The translations under genes were made by a program, and so were the position numbers. A stretch of 64,000 nt of DNA from Dactylorhiza incarnata (lineage: Eukaryota; Streptophyta; Magnoliopsida; Asparagales; Orchidaceae), in the NCBI GenBank assembly GCA_033032865.1, contig JAWHQI010000739.1:186001-250000 (forward strand). The letters are read 5' to 3'. Below the pieces are notes generated by a model. It saw nothing but the letters and a program-made list of their open reading frames with translations, searched no databases and was not told the origin of the DNA. Positions 11,822 to 22,311 of this stretch are shown here, one piece after another; position 1 is the first letter of the stretch; each line of letters starts with the position of its first letter.

Positions 11822-13301
11822 CTACTGATTGTGCGACTTGAGTTTCTTAGACGCAGGAGCACTTGAATGTTCGCTGTCATCAATCGAAACGTCAAGAGAA
11901 TAACCCTCGCTACCCGACGAGGATGAGCTGCTCAATTCGCCCGACTTGCGGCCAGCATCTTCTTCAGAATCGCTGGATTCGGACTCCGAGCCACTCTCAC
12001 CACTCTTAGCCGCTCCGGGTTCTTCGACCTCGTCATCTCCATCATCGCTCTCCTCCGAACTGGATCCGTCGGCTTTATTCTTTCCTTTGGCTTTCCGCCT
12101 GATTTTTTCTAACTTCTTTTGCAAGATCGGATAGGCGTCCGAGAAGGTGAAATGCTCGAAACCGGGCGCGAACCCGTTGAGCTCCCGCAAGCGGTTAAAA
12201 GCATTATCAATTCCCTCGGCGACATGAGGGAAGAGTTCCTGCTGATAGACCGGGTCGGTCTCATCATACTTAGCCTGCGAAAGAAAAGAGTAGGGTAAGA
12301 CCGTGCGGTCTGAGAACATTGGTGTTGATGCTGGCCAGGTGATGACTTACCGACTCGGCTTCCTTTAGCCGCGCATTTTCTTTCTTCAGTTCGACAATTT
12401 CCTTCGCTTGGAGAACGTTTTCTTTAATCAACCTCTTAAGGTCATTCCCATGAAAGCGTTGGTGATAAAGCTCTCGGCGCCAACCCGCGCGGCCTCTCTG
12501 GCGAGCTCTTCCTCAGGAATTTTCCTCAGCCTCCTGAAGTTCCATCGGCCGAACATAGCGATGCTAGCGGCCTCAGCATGTCGGCCCGACTTCTCATTCG
12601 CCCAGTGGGGAAGCGCAGTAGAGATCTGGACACTATCGCTGTCCGGGTGCCAGGTCAAGACCGGGTGGCCTTTTAGATCCTTCACCTTGCTGAAGGAACG
12701 AAGGGCGGCGAAGTCGCCCGAGGAACCCGAATCCTCCCCATCAGACGGCAGCGGCTTGTTCCTGGCTTGCCTCTTCCTCTTCTCCGTCTGGGTCAAGACT
12801 AAACCGACCGGACTGATCGGCTTGTTAGCAGGAACAACGGCTTGGGCTACAAAAGGAGAAGAGTCAGCACAAGAGACCGAGCGGTTAACATTAAAGTCGG
12901 GAGCAATGGGAAGCTTACTATCTTCAAGCCGAACATTTTCTAGCTCGGCAAGTAGAGGGATATAGTAGCTTATGTTAAGCCGCTCATCCTTGAGAAGCTT
13001 GCAGATTCCCTTCTCCACTTCGCTTATTGGGACCGGTTGAAAGGCCTCCTCAGGCCGCACTTGCGGATTCGGGTTCAACAGACCAAGTCGGCCTTCGAAG
13101 ATCAAGTATCTCTCCGGCCAGGCCGTAACCTTGTTCGCCAGATTGACCATCTTCAACCCGCGGCAGCCAAAGTAGAGGTGGCCCTTGAAGACATCCGATT
13201 CAGAGTCCGGGATGGCTCGCACCGAGAATATCTTCCTGAAGAGGTCCATAGAGAAGCGGACTCTCTCAGATCGCAGGTAGGAGATGAAGCTACATATCCC
13301 G
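11822..13301 (-). pseudogene. Antisense gene aORF2 of element A, 3' part (split by element B)
   Basis: The larger part of an antisense gene; its first ~111 codons lie at 21618-21951 beyond nested element B. It continues the conserved domain (FISYLRSERVRFSMDLFRKI, then GHLYFGCRGL), which I read as the plant 'putative gypsy type transposon' domain (Pfam Transposase_28). Two introns are visible on the minus strand: 12918-12847 (72 nt, GTAAGC...TTTTGTAG) and 12350-12275 (76 nt, GTAAGT...TTCGCAG). Element C has introns at both places. A one-base frameshift lies near 12440. The C-terminus (11822 to about 12060) is rich in Ser, Glu and Asp. The function is unknown; this antisense ORF type is recognised in Tat elements. 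Confidence 0.85.
13297..13301 (+). other. Element B target-site duplication (TCCCG; second copy 21618-21622)
   Basis: TCCCG borders both outer ends of element B. Removing B and one TCCCG makes the aORF2 reading frame of element A continuous across the join, which confirms the insertion point and that B landed in an existing gene. Confidence 0.95.
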
Positions 13302-15121
13302 TGTTGAATCCAAAATTGCACCTCCACGATCTACTCGAGGGGATTGGGGGAAAAGGAGGCCGCGAGCAGCTGGTTACTTGGGTCGCGAGTGAAGAGGGGA
13401 GAAGAAGAGAGGGCCGCTAGCTTGCGGCGAGGCCAGACTTCGCCCGTCGCGGCAAAAGCCACTCCTGCGACGGGCTTTCCCTTTATTCAATAATCTATCT
13501 TACAACTTGCCACTTTTAGTACATGGAAATGAAATGAGTACAAGAGGATGACAGATAAGAAAGACAAGTCGCCCAGGCTGTTTTGCTGAGGCCGCCCGGC
13601 CTGTTTCTTGAGGTCGCCCGGGCTGCTTTGTTGAGGCCGCCCGGCCTGTTTCTTGAGGTCGCCCGGGCTGCTTTGTTGAGGTCGCTCGGAAAGGCCGCAG
13701 CTAGGTGCGGTCTGGCTGTTTCTAGCCGCTAGTTTTGCCCCCAACTTGCCTGTCCTTTGTTCATGGTCGAGGGTCCTATTTATAGGCTCTGGGTCGATGT
13801 CGTCACCTCCGGTGAGCCGGTGACTGGATCCCTACCTGCGCGGTCTGAAGGAAGAGGCCGTCCGGCTTGGCGGCCTGACGGAGGAGGCCGCCACTGCTGG
13901 GCGGTCTGACGGAGGAAGCCGCCCCTGCTGGGCGGCCTGACGGAGGAGGCCGCCCCTGCTGGGCGGCCTGACGGAGGAGGCCGCCCCTGCTGGGCGGCCT
14001 GACGGAGGAGGCCGCCCCTGCTGGGCGGTCTGACGGAGGAGGCCGCCCCTGCCGGGCGGTCTGACGGAGGAGGCCGCCCCTGCCGGGCGGTCTGACGGAG
14101 GAGGCCGCCCCTGCTGGGCGGTCTGACGGAGGAGGCCGCCCCTGCTGGGCGGTCTGACGGAGGAGGCCGCCCCTGCTGGGCGGTCTGACGGAGGAGGCCG
14201 CCCCTGCTGGGCGGTCTGACGGAGTAGGCCGCCCCTGCCGGGCGGTCTGACGGAGTAGGCTGCCCCTGCCGGGTGGTCTGACGGAGGAGGCCGCCCCTGC
14301 TGGGCGGTCTGACGGAGGAGGCCGCCCCTGCTGGGCGGTCTGACGGAGGAGGCCGCCCCTGCTGGGCGGTCTGACGGAGTAGGCCGCCCCTGCTGGGCTG
14401 TCTGACGGAGGAGGCCGCCCCTGCTGGGCGGTCTGACGGAGGAGGCCGCCCCTGCTGGGCGGTCTGACGGAGGAGGTCGCCCCTGCTGGGCGGTCTGACG
14501 GAGGAGGCCGCCCCTGCTGGGCGGCCTGACGGAGGAGGCCGCCCCTGCGGGGCGGTCTGACGGAGTAGGCCGCCCCTGCCGGGCGGTCTGACGGAGGAGG
14601 CCGCCCCTGCTGGGCGGTCTGACGAAGGCGGCCGCCCCTGCTGGGCGGTCTGACGGAGTAGGCCGCCCCTGCTGGGCGGTCTGACGGAGGAGGCCGCCCC
14701 TGCTGGGCGGTCTGACGGAGGAGGCAGCCCCTGCTGGGCGGTCTGACGGAGGAGGCTGCCCCTGCTGGGCGGTCTGACGGAGGAGGCCGCCCCTGCTGGG
14801 CGGCCTGACGGAGGAGGCCGCCCCTGCGGGGCGGTCTGACGGAGTAGGCCGCCCCTGCCCGGCGGTCTGACGGAGGAGGCCGCCCCTGCTGGGCGGTCTG
14901 ACGGAGGAGGCCGCCCATGCTGGGCGGTCTGGCGGAGTAGGCCGCCCCTGCTGGGCGGTCTGACGGAGTAGGCCGCCCCTGCCGGGCGGTCTGACGGAGG
15001 CCACACGCCTTGGGTGATCTGAAGGAGGAGGTCGTCCCTTCTTACCATTCTGGGCGCGTCATGTATAAAAACGCCGTGAAAAAGGCCTCCTCGGAGAGGA
15101 TCGCCGTTTTCTGGGTAAACA
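13302..15121 (-). repeat. 3' LTR of element B (1,820 bp)
   Basis: In element sense it runs from TGTTTACCCAGAAAA to GGATTCAACA. It contains a TATA box on the minus strand (tataaata, plus positions 13777-13784), an AATAAA near the LTR's R region (plus 13480-13490), and the conserved AAAGCCCGTCGCAGG...CGGCG hairpin shared by all LTR families here. Two thirds of it is the 31-bp array. It is 62 bp longer than the other LTR, exactly two array units. Confidence 0.93.
13838..15000. repeat. 31-bp GC-rich tandem array in B 3' LTR
   Basis: About 37 units of a 31-bp sequence containing ggcggtctgacggaggagg and ccgcccctgctg, with variation mainly at ctgctggg/ctgccggg, ggtctg/ggcctg and gaggagg/gagtagg. 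Because 31 is not a multiple of 3 and the unit has no stop on the minus strand, all three minus frames stay open for about 370-450 codons; these are not genes. G-runs could form two-layer quadruplexes. Confidence 0.95.
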
Positions 15122-15166
15122 TAATCCCCGCACTTTTTCAAGTTCCATAGAGAACTTCGAAAAAGT
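15122..15166 (-). other. Purine tract and abutting hairpin, element B
   Basis: Immediately inside the 3' LTR the sense strand reads GCGGGGATTA (plus 15122-15131), the likely primer for plus-strand DNA. Directly upstream is a hairpin (plus 15132-15166) with arms ACTTTTTCGAAGTTC and GAACTTGAAAAAGT and a six-base loop. Elements A and C carry a hairpin at the same place with different but still pairing arms. Confidence 0.8.
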
Positions 15167-15249
15167 AGAACTTACCCACGAAAATCGCGATCCGTATTTC
15201 ACAAATTGTCTTCCTTCTGCGAGGGAGAAGACTTAAGGCACTTATAAAA

Positions 15250-17712
15250 AGGAGAAGAGTCTTGCAAGTACCTGATCATGCTTTGCCAATATATGGTAAT
15301 TTCTGCAAGGCAAAAGTTAGAGCATGCAGAAAGAGATAGGAACACGCGAGTGCCTGGAGAGAACTCGCGATCACCTGCTAACCTCTGCAAAAGAAAGCTT
15401 AAGCAGGTATTTACTATAGCGCGAGTACATGAAGAGAGGGGCCAAAAAGTGCTAATCTCTGCAAAAGAGAACTCTAAGCAGACATATTAAATATAACGCG
15501 AGTACCTGAAAAGAACTCGCGAAAACCTGCTAATCTCTACAAAAGAGAACTCAAACTAGGCATATAAAATACAATGCGAGTACCTGAAAAGAACTCGCGA
15601 AGACCTGCTAATCTCTGCAAAAGAGAACTCCAAGCAGGCATATAAAACATAACGCGAGTACCTGAAGAAACCTCGCGAACACCTGCTAATTTCTGCAAAA
15701 CAGAACTCAAAGCAGACATTCAATATAACGCGAGTACCTGAAGAAAACTCGCGATCACCTGCTATTTTCTGCAAAAGAGGAATTAAAGCAAGTATACAAA
15801 ACCTAATGCGAGTACCTGAAAAGAACTCGCGGATACCGGTTAATCTCTACAAAAGAGAACTCGAAGCAGGTATAAAACATAACGCGAGTATCTGAAGAGA
15901 ACTCGCGAACACCTGCTAATCTCTACAAAAGAGAGAACTCAAGTGCAGGTATAAAAAATAACGCGAGTACCTGAAAAGAACTCGCGAATACCTGCTAATC
16001 TCTGCAAAACAGAACATAAAGTAGGTATAAAACAATCTAATACGCGAGTACCTGAAGTGAACTCGCGAATATCTGCTAATATCTGCAAAACAGAACATAA
16101 AGCAGGTATAAAACAATCTAATACGCGATTCCCCGAAGAGAACTCGCGAATATCTGCTAATATCTGCAAAACAGAACATAAAGCAGGTATAAAACAATCT
16201 AATACGCGAGTACCTGATGAGAACTCGCGAATACCTGCTAATATCTGCAAAACAGAACATAAAGCAGGTATAAAACAATCCAATACGCGAGTACCTGAAG
16301 AGAACTCGCGAATACCTGCTAATATCTACAAAACAGAACATAAAGCAGGTATAAAACAATCTAATACGCGAGTACCTGAAGAGAACTCGCGAATACCTGC
16401 TAATATCTGCAAAACAGAACATAAAGCAGGTATAAAACAATCTAATACGCGAGTACCTGAAGAGAACTCGCGAATACCTGCTAATATCTGCAAAACAGAA
16501 CATAAAGCAGACATACAATATAACGCGAGTACCTGAAGAGAACTCGCGAATACCTACTAATATCTGCAAAGCAGGTCATAAAGCAGGTATAAAACAATCT
16601 AATACGCGAGTACCTGAAGAGAACTCGCGAATACCTGTTAGTATCTGCAAAACAGAACATAAAGCAGGTATAAAACAATCTAATACGCGAGTACCTGAAG
16701 AGAACTCGCGAATACCTGCTAATATCTGCAAAACAGAACATAAAGCAGACATACAATATAACGCGAGTACCTGAAGAGAACTCGCGAATACCTGCTAATA
16801 TCTGCAAAATAGAACATAAAGCAGGTATAAAACAATCCAACACGCGAGTACCTGATGAGAACTTGCGAATACCTGCTAATATCTGCAAAACAGAACATAA
16901 AGCAGACATACAATATAACGCGAGTGCCTGAAGAGAACTCACGAATACCTGCTAATCTCTGCAAAACAGAACATAAAGCAGGTATGAAATATAACATACC
17001 GCGAGTACCTGAAGAGAACTCGCGAATACCTGCTAATCTCTGCAAAACAGAACATAAAGCTGGTATGAAATATAACATAACGCGAGTATCTGAAGAGAAC
17101 TCGCGAATACCTACTAATATCTGCAAAGCAGGTCATAAATCAGGTATAAAACAATCTAATACGCGAGTACCTGAAGAGAACTCGCGAATACCTGCTAATA
17201 TCTACAAAACAGAACATAAAGCAGGTATAAAACAATCTAATATGCGAGTACCTGAAGAGAACTCGCGAATACCTGCTAATATCTGCAAAACAGAACATAA
17301 AGCAGACATACAATATAACGCGAGTACCTGAAGAGAACTCGCGAATACCTACTAATATCTGCAAAGCAGGTCATAAAGCAGGTATAAAACAATCTAATAC
17401 GCGAGTACCTGAGGAGAACTCGCGAATACCTGCTAATATCTGCAAAACAGAACATAAAGCAGGTATAAAACAATCTAATACGCGAGTACCTGAAGAGAAC
17501 TCGCGAATACCTGCTAATATCTGCAAAACAGAACATAAAGCAGTATAAAACAATCCAATACGCGAGTACCTGAAGAGAACTCGCGAATACCTGCTAATAT
17601 CTGCAAAACAGAACATAAAGCAGGTATAAAACAATCTAATACGCGAGTACCTGATGAGAACTCGCGAATACCTGCTAATCTCTGCAAAAACAGAACATAA
17701 AGCAGGTATAAA
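15250..17712. repeat. 81-bp minisatellite with two hairpins per unit (element B interior)
   Basis: About 30 units. Regular units are 81 bp; the first ones (15290-15950) are shorter and more divergent. Each holds CGCGAGT...ACTCGCG (7-bp arms, ~11-nt loop) and ACCTGCT...AGCAGGT (7-bp arms). Some units read agcagacatacaatataacg in place of the longer aggtataaaacaatctaat. An 81-bp period equals 27 codons, so long open frames on both strands are artefacts. Confidence 0.93.
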
Positions 17713-18330
17713 TGAATTCATAACTGTTAGTCTTTGCTATTTTACTTACTTGGGGATATTCATATGCGATCTTAGCGTTAATCCTTATAAAACTTCAAAT
17801 CCTTTATGAAAAACCTCCAAGGAAAAGAAAAGATATCTCCAAAAGAATAATTGTCCAATTATCATGAAATGTTGCCCTGACGGTTTATCATTTTAGTTCA
17901 AAAGTAGATCCTGATTGGCTCAGTGAAGGTGAATCGCGGGCTGAAACTGCCAGAGATTATATCTTCATAAGCTCTGATTGTCAAGAGGATTAATAAGTTC
18001 ATTTCCCGACTATTAGAGTGAAAGCCTTGACTCGATTATCTCGAGTCGGTAACACTGCCTTGTTGCTTCCTGTAATAGCCCGCTTTCCAGCTTTGAAGCC
18101 AGATATATCCCACTTGGCTAGCCTATTATGCAGCCATTTTTCATAACCTGTAGTACTCTTTCAAACTGACCGTCTTGATAGATGAAACCGCCTGGTCTAA
18201 AAGTTTTTCAACTTTTAAATGACCAAGTGGGCCAATATTTGTACCTGTTAGATACTGCTTTCTCCAAATGATCAAGGATCATAAGAGAGATAATTTTCCT
18301 GTAAGGAAAAAGGAATGGCTACAGACTCAG
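17713..18330. other. Unassigned non-coding stretch of element B
   Basis: No ORF, and no clear match to A or C. It includes AT-rich sequence, gaccgtcttgatagatgaaa and a motif ccacttggctagcc. It separates the minisatellite from the hairpin array. Nothing further can be supported. Confidence 0.5.
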
Positions 18331-18721
18331 ATGACCAAGTGGGCAGGTGGGCCTAGGCGGCGAACATTGCTTTCCTCAAGTGGTCATAAGAGCTGTAGAA
18401 GTAAAGAAAAAGTAAGTACAGACCCAGATGACCAAGTGGGCAGGTGGGCCTCGGCGGCGAACATTGCTTTCCTCAAGTGGTCATAAGGGCTGTAAACGAC
18501 TCAACTGCTCTCTTGCCTAGGGCTACAAGCCGAGTTGATCAATTGGGCATGTGGGCCTCGGCGGCGAACATTGCTTTCCTCAGAGAGATCAACTCAGTTG
18601 TGGGTCCCAATTAGGCACCGTTTCGAGAGTACCTAGGAGTATTCGATTTTCACAGACTATGATGATCAGTTGGGCAGGTGGGCCTCGGCGGCGAACATTG
18701 CTTTCCTCAGAAAGATCATCA
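18331..18721 (-). repeat. Hairpin array of element B
   Basis: Four hairpins, in sense (minus) order: TGATGATC/GATCATCA at 18660-18721, GAGTTGATC/GATCAACTC at 18532-18595, ATGACCA/TGGTCAT at 18428-18484 and again at 18331-18387. All enclose a near-identical ~42-45-nt loop (gggcctcggcggcgaacatt on the plus strand). Order and stem types equal those in A and C although B has lost its coding region. Confidence 0.82.
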
Positions 18722-19082
18722 AAGCTGTAACTATATCCCTTTCGGGGCACGATAGAGCTGACAATCACCTAGACCTCCCTTGATGCAGGGGTGTGTCAGA
18801 TATCGGCCGGGATCCAAAGTTCTGAAGACCACCGCAGCGAAATTGGCAAGCTACCACTACACGTGTGTGAAAACTCCCCGCAACACATGGTCTTTGTGGG
18901 TTTTACGCTATGACTACAATCCGAGGGGGTTCGAGCAGAACTTGGCGATGTCTCCGTGGTTCAGTGAGTTTGATGATAAGTAAAAAGGAATAAACAAGTC
19001 ACAAGGAAGAGTGTTAGTATTGTATCCACTTCATTCGATATCAAAATGCAGACAAATGAGAGCATTATCATTAAGGATAGAA
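18722..19082 (-). other. Conserved post-pol block of element B
   Basis: This matches the spacer between pol stop and hairpins in A and C (for example cccttgatgcaggggtgtgt and ctaccactacacgtgtg on the plus strand). No coding signal. Confidence 0.7.
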
Positions 19083-19240
19083 CCGTTTTGAGATCGTCGC
19101 CTCTCCAAGATGTCTTCACCATCACATGACTACACTTGTCTAGAGATGATAAGTTCCACTTCTTAACACCTTGATGATAAATGGGCCTGCCTAGTTAGGA
19201 CTTAATTTCCCAATGGGACCTGATCTGGCTGGACGAGGTT
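19083..19240 (-). pseudogene. Integrase C-terminal remnant in element B
   Basis: The minus strand carries a decayed version of the pol end seen in A and C: an AGPFII-like segment, then a TSWRGDDLKRFYP-like end whose last codons lie near 19083. Stops and shifts prevent any product. It is the only pol sequence left in B, which shows that B derives from a coding Tat element by deletion. Confidence 0.75.
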
Positions 19241-19680
19241 CGACTCGGAACAACCTCCCAACAAATTTTGTGTAATAATGGGAAGGATCTTGGTGTTGTC
19301 CTGCAAGAAAGGTTAGACCATCAACAGGATATGGGGAATTATTCATACACACCTTATAGAACTCATGGTGAGGAGTAGAGGGCTCTTCTACTTCATTTTG
19401 CGCCAAATGTTCTATATGATTGCTTAAAAGTGTCATTAGTAGTTGTTGCAGTATGAAGTTGAGAATCCACTTGTCCTTTGAGTGGAATGTTCTCCGCTAA
19501 TAGGTGATGGATGTCGTTGTTTTGCACGTGCATCTCTGGATGATTGGAGGGATGCCCGAGGCCATTGGACGGAAGATCCATGAAAACAGGAAATGCTGAA
19601 AGAGAAAAACTGAAATAACTTTCAAACAGAGCCGAATTTTTGAAATCTGAGGGCTAAAAAGTGCCTGAACGGGGAACCCA
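19241..19680. other. Unassigned interior of element B
   Basis: Two short minus-strand open stretches (19191-19436 and 19393-19581) do not resemble the element's own proteins, and I do not recognise them. The sequence is less GC-rich than the LTRs. It could be captured host DNA or a decayed part of another element. Confidence 0.35.
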
Positions 19681-19838
19681 AGTTCAATTTTTGGATAGTT
19701 CGGCTCGATCCGGTCGCGTCGGGCTTTGAATTTTTGAATTCCGACACCCGGATCAAAAGTTATGGCCGTTTGAAGATTGAGTGTATTTTAGGCCAAATCT
19801 CGCATCTTCATCGCAACAGTTGTTCATCAACCACTCGC
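19681..19838. repeat. Satellite-like monomer inside element B leader
   Basis: Around 19750-19838 the sequence reads cccggatcaaaagttatggc, then cgtttgaagattgagtgt, then aaatctcgcatcttcatcgc, closely following the satellite monomer core (accggatcaaaagttatggc; tgtttgaagtttaggtgtc; aaatctcgcattaccactac; then atcgaccac against atcaaccac). Similarity covers about one monomer, roughly three quarters identical by eye. It lies just upstream, on the plus strand, of the B leader and LTR. Confidence 0.75.
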
Positions 19839-19859
19839 TATCTGAAGGTCGCGTGTTTC
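19839..19859 (-). other. Presumed primer-binding region of element B
   Basis: In sense orientation the first bases after the 5' LTR are gaaacacgcgaccttcagat, identical to A and C. No TGG is present. Confidence 0.55.
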
Positions 19860-21617
19860 TGTTGAATCCAAAATTGCACCTCCACGATCTACTCGAGGGG
19901 ATTGGGGGAAAAGGAGGCCGCGAGCAACTGGTTACTTGGGTCGCGAGTGAAGAGGGGAGAAGAAGAGAGGGCCGCTAGCTTGCGGCGAGGCCAGACTTCG
20001 CCCGTCGCGGCAAAAGCCACTCCTGCGACGGGCTTTCCCTTTATTCAATAATCTATCTTACAACTTGCCACTTTTAGTACATGGAAATGAAATGAGTACA
20101 AGAGGATGACAGATAAGAAAGACAAGTCGCCCAGGCTGTTTTGCTGAGGCCGCCCGGCCTGTTTCTTGAGGTCGCCCGGGCTGCTTTGTTGAGGCCGCCC
20201 GGCCTGTTTCTTGAGGTCGCCCGGGCTGCTTTGTTGAGGTCGCTCGGAAAGGCCGCAGCTAGGTGCGGTCTGGCTGTTTCTAGCCGCTAGTTTTGCCCCC
20301 AACTTGCCTGTCCTTTGTTCATGGTCGAAGGTCCTATTTATAGGCTCTGGGTCGATGTCGTCACCTCCGGTGAGCCGGTGACTGGATCCCTACCTGCGCG
20401 GTCTGAAGGAAGAGGTCGTCCGGCTTGGCGGCCTGACGGAGGAGGCCGCCACTGCTGGGCGGTCTGACGGAGGAAGCCGCCCCTGCTGGGCGGCCTGACG
20501 GAGGAGGCCGCCCCTGCTGGGCGGCCTGACGGAGGAGGCCGCCCCTGCTGGGCGGCCTGACGGAGGAGGCCGCCCCTGCTGGGCGGTCTGACGGAGGAGG
20601 CCGCCCCTGCTGGGCGGTCTGACGGAGGAGGCCGCCCCTGCTGGGCGGTCTGACGGAGGAGGCCGCCCCTGCTGGGCGGTCTGACGGAGTAGGCCGCCCC
20701 TGCCGGGCGGTCTGACGGAGGAGGCCGCCCCTGCCGGGCGGTCTGACGGAGGAGGCCGCCCCTGCTGGGCGGTCTGACGGAGGAGGCCGCCCCTGCTGGG
20801 CGGTCTGACGGAGGAGGCCGCCCCTGCTGGGCGGTCTGACGGAGGAGGCCGCCCCTGCTGGGCGGTCTGACGGAGGAGGCCGCCCCTGCTGGGCGGTCTG
20901 ACGGAGTAGGCCGCCCCTGCCGGGCGGTCTGACGGAGGAGGCCGCCCCTGCTGGGCGGTCTGACGGAGGAGGCCGCCCCTGCTGGGCGGTCTGACGGAGG
21001 AGGCCGCCCCTGCTGGGCGGTCTGACGGAGTAGGCCGCCCCTGCTGGGCGGTCTGACGGAGGAGGCCGCCCCTGCTGGGCGGTCTGACGGAGGAGGCCGC
21101 CCCTGCGGGGCGGTCTGACGGAGGAGGCCGCCCCTGCCGGGCGGTCTGACGGAGTAGGCCGCCCCTGCCGGGCGGTCTGACGGAGGAGGCCGCCCCTGCT
21201 GGGCGGTCTGACGGAGGAGGCCGCCCCTGCTGGGCGGTCTGACGGAGTAGGCCGCCCCTGCTGGGCGGTCTGACGGAGGAGGCCGCCCCTGCTGGGCGGT
21301 CTGACGGAGGAGGCCGCCCCTGCTGGGCGGTCTGACGGAGGAGGCCGCCCCTGCTGGGCGGTCTGACGGAGGAGGCCGCCCCTGCTGGGCGGCCTGACGG
21401 AGGAGGCCGCCCCTGCGGGGCGGTCTGACGGAGGAGGCCGCCCCTGCTGGGCGGTCTGGCGGAGTAGGCCGCCCCTGCCGGGCGGTCTGACGGAGGCCAC
21501 ACGCCTTGGGTGATCTGAAGGAGGAGGTCGTCCCTTCTTACCATTCTGGGCGCGTCATGTATAAAAACGCCGTGAAAAAGGCCTCCTCGGAGAGGATCGC
21601 CATTTTCTGGGTAAACA
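19860..21617 (-). repeat. 5' LTR of element B (1,758 bp) with 31-bp array
   Basis: It pairs with 13302-15121 at a constant offset of 6,558 bp through the array-free start. A TATA box lies on the minus strand (plus 20335-20342). The 31-bp array spans about 20396-21490 with two fewer units than the other LTR, so array length changed after insertion. Outside the array only about four differences are visible. Confidence 0.93.
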
Positions 21618-21951
21618 TCCCGGCCATCGAGTTGGGAGAAATATGGCCGGGAACAACTCCATAGTGGTCAAAGACCATGGCGAGCTCAATCGAAATCGGG
21701 AATTTGAATCCGCAATCGAAATGGTCGATTGGGATCGCGATATGGTTTGGGCCAGACGAATTCATCCGCTCATCACGGAGCGGAAGCCGCGCGAGCAGCG
21801 GACTGTCAGTCATGTGCTTCTCGACGAATTCGTCCAGCTCGGCCTTTGTCAAACGACACTCCTCGAGGTCTGCAGAGTGAAAGGCCACAGCGGCTTCGGA
21901 GCGGGTAGCAGAGGTCTTCGCAGGTCGCTTCGACTGGCGCTTTACTCCCAT
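21618..21951 (-). pseudogene. Antisense gene aORF2 of element A, first exon start
   Basis: The ATG at 21951 (minus) starts a protein with a basic N-terminus (MGVKRQSKRPAKTSATRSE), followed by CRLTKAELDEFVEKHM and a conserved PIDHFDCGFKFPISIE region that aligns with the aORF2 start of element C. Element B interrupts it after about 111 codons; the rest is at 11822-13301. A TATA box lies about 40 nt upstream. The gene is antisense to gag-pol. Confidence 0.85.
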
Positions 21952-21987
21952 CTTGAAATCTTGGTAAGAGGAATTACGGAAGGGCGC

Positions 21988-21995
21988 TACTTATA
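21988..21995 (-). promoter_or_regulatory. TATA box of antisense gene aORF2 (element A)
   Basis: The minus strand reads CTTATAAGTAGCG about 37-44 nt before the ATG at 21951. Element C has TCTATAAGTAGGG at the same distance before its aORF2 ATG. The rest of the gap to 22311 holds no ORF. Confidence 0.65.
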
Positions 21996-22311
21996 AGAGC
22001 GGATGATCTGCATTTAGCAAAGGTCAAATCACGGCTAGACCGGTCAACCCGTGCGGGTACATCATCACAAAACTCAACCACAAAGACCGTGTAATTCAAA
22101 CAAGCGAATTAAAGAATCACGAAAACAAGCAGATCGGTTTATGTAAAATAACTCAGGCATCAATCAACACAACAAGGCAAAAAAGTAAATTCAAATATTT
22201 AAGCCGCACGGCCTGAATGGCAGATCGAATATTATAGAGTCAGATTCAAGCAAATTGTCCAAGGGACCGAATAGAAATATTATTACAAAGTTCATATCTT
22301 AGAGCCACTCG

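Larger units (their letters stand above)
13302..21617 (-). mobile_element. Element B: nested non-autonomous Tat-related LTR retrotransposon
   Basis: The flanks TCCCG at 13297-13301 and 21618-21622 form a 5-bp target duplication. The LTRs are 13302-15121 (3' LTR in element sense) and 19860-21617 (5' LTR). The interior (4.7 kb) holds, in sense order, a leader like A/C/D, a satellite-like stretch, an integrase C-terminal remnant, the post-pol hairpin array, an 81-bp minisatellite, a hairpin and the purine tract. There is no gag, protease or RT, so it must have moved using another element's proteins. Non-array LTR sequence differs at only about four places, so it is younger than host element A. 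Confidence 0.93.

Noticed and set aside
12408..12965. 185-codon plus-strand frame inside aORF2 of element A
   Set aside because: It is the reverse shadow of the antisense exon, which has the conserved domain and splice sites and a homologue in element C.
11822..13301. aORF2 as a DNA transposase
   Set aside because: The Pfam-style family name mentions transposase, but no catalytic triad or terminal inverted repeats are visible. The gene sits inside an LTR retrotransposon, so only 'putative gypsy type transposon domain, unknown function' is supportable.
13780..15141. Three overlapping 371-453-codon minus-strand frames in element B's LTR (and 20361-21544)
   Set aside because: A stop-free 31-bp repeat leaves all three minus frames open with the same repeated peptide; a repeat artefact, not a proline-rich protein.
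15250..17712. CRISPR-like appearance of regular repeats
   Set aside because: Units are directly tandem without unique spacers, there are no cas genes, and the context is plant repeat DNA.
15916..17721. Long frames on both strands across the 81-bp array
   Set aside because: 81 bp is 27 codons, so any stop-free frame persists. Both strands are open, and there is no start or conservation logic.
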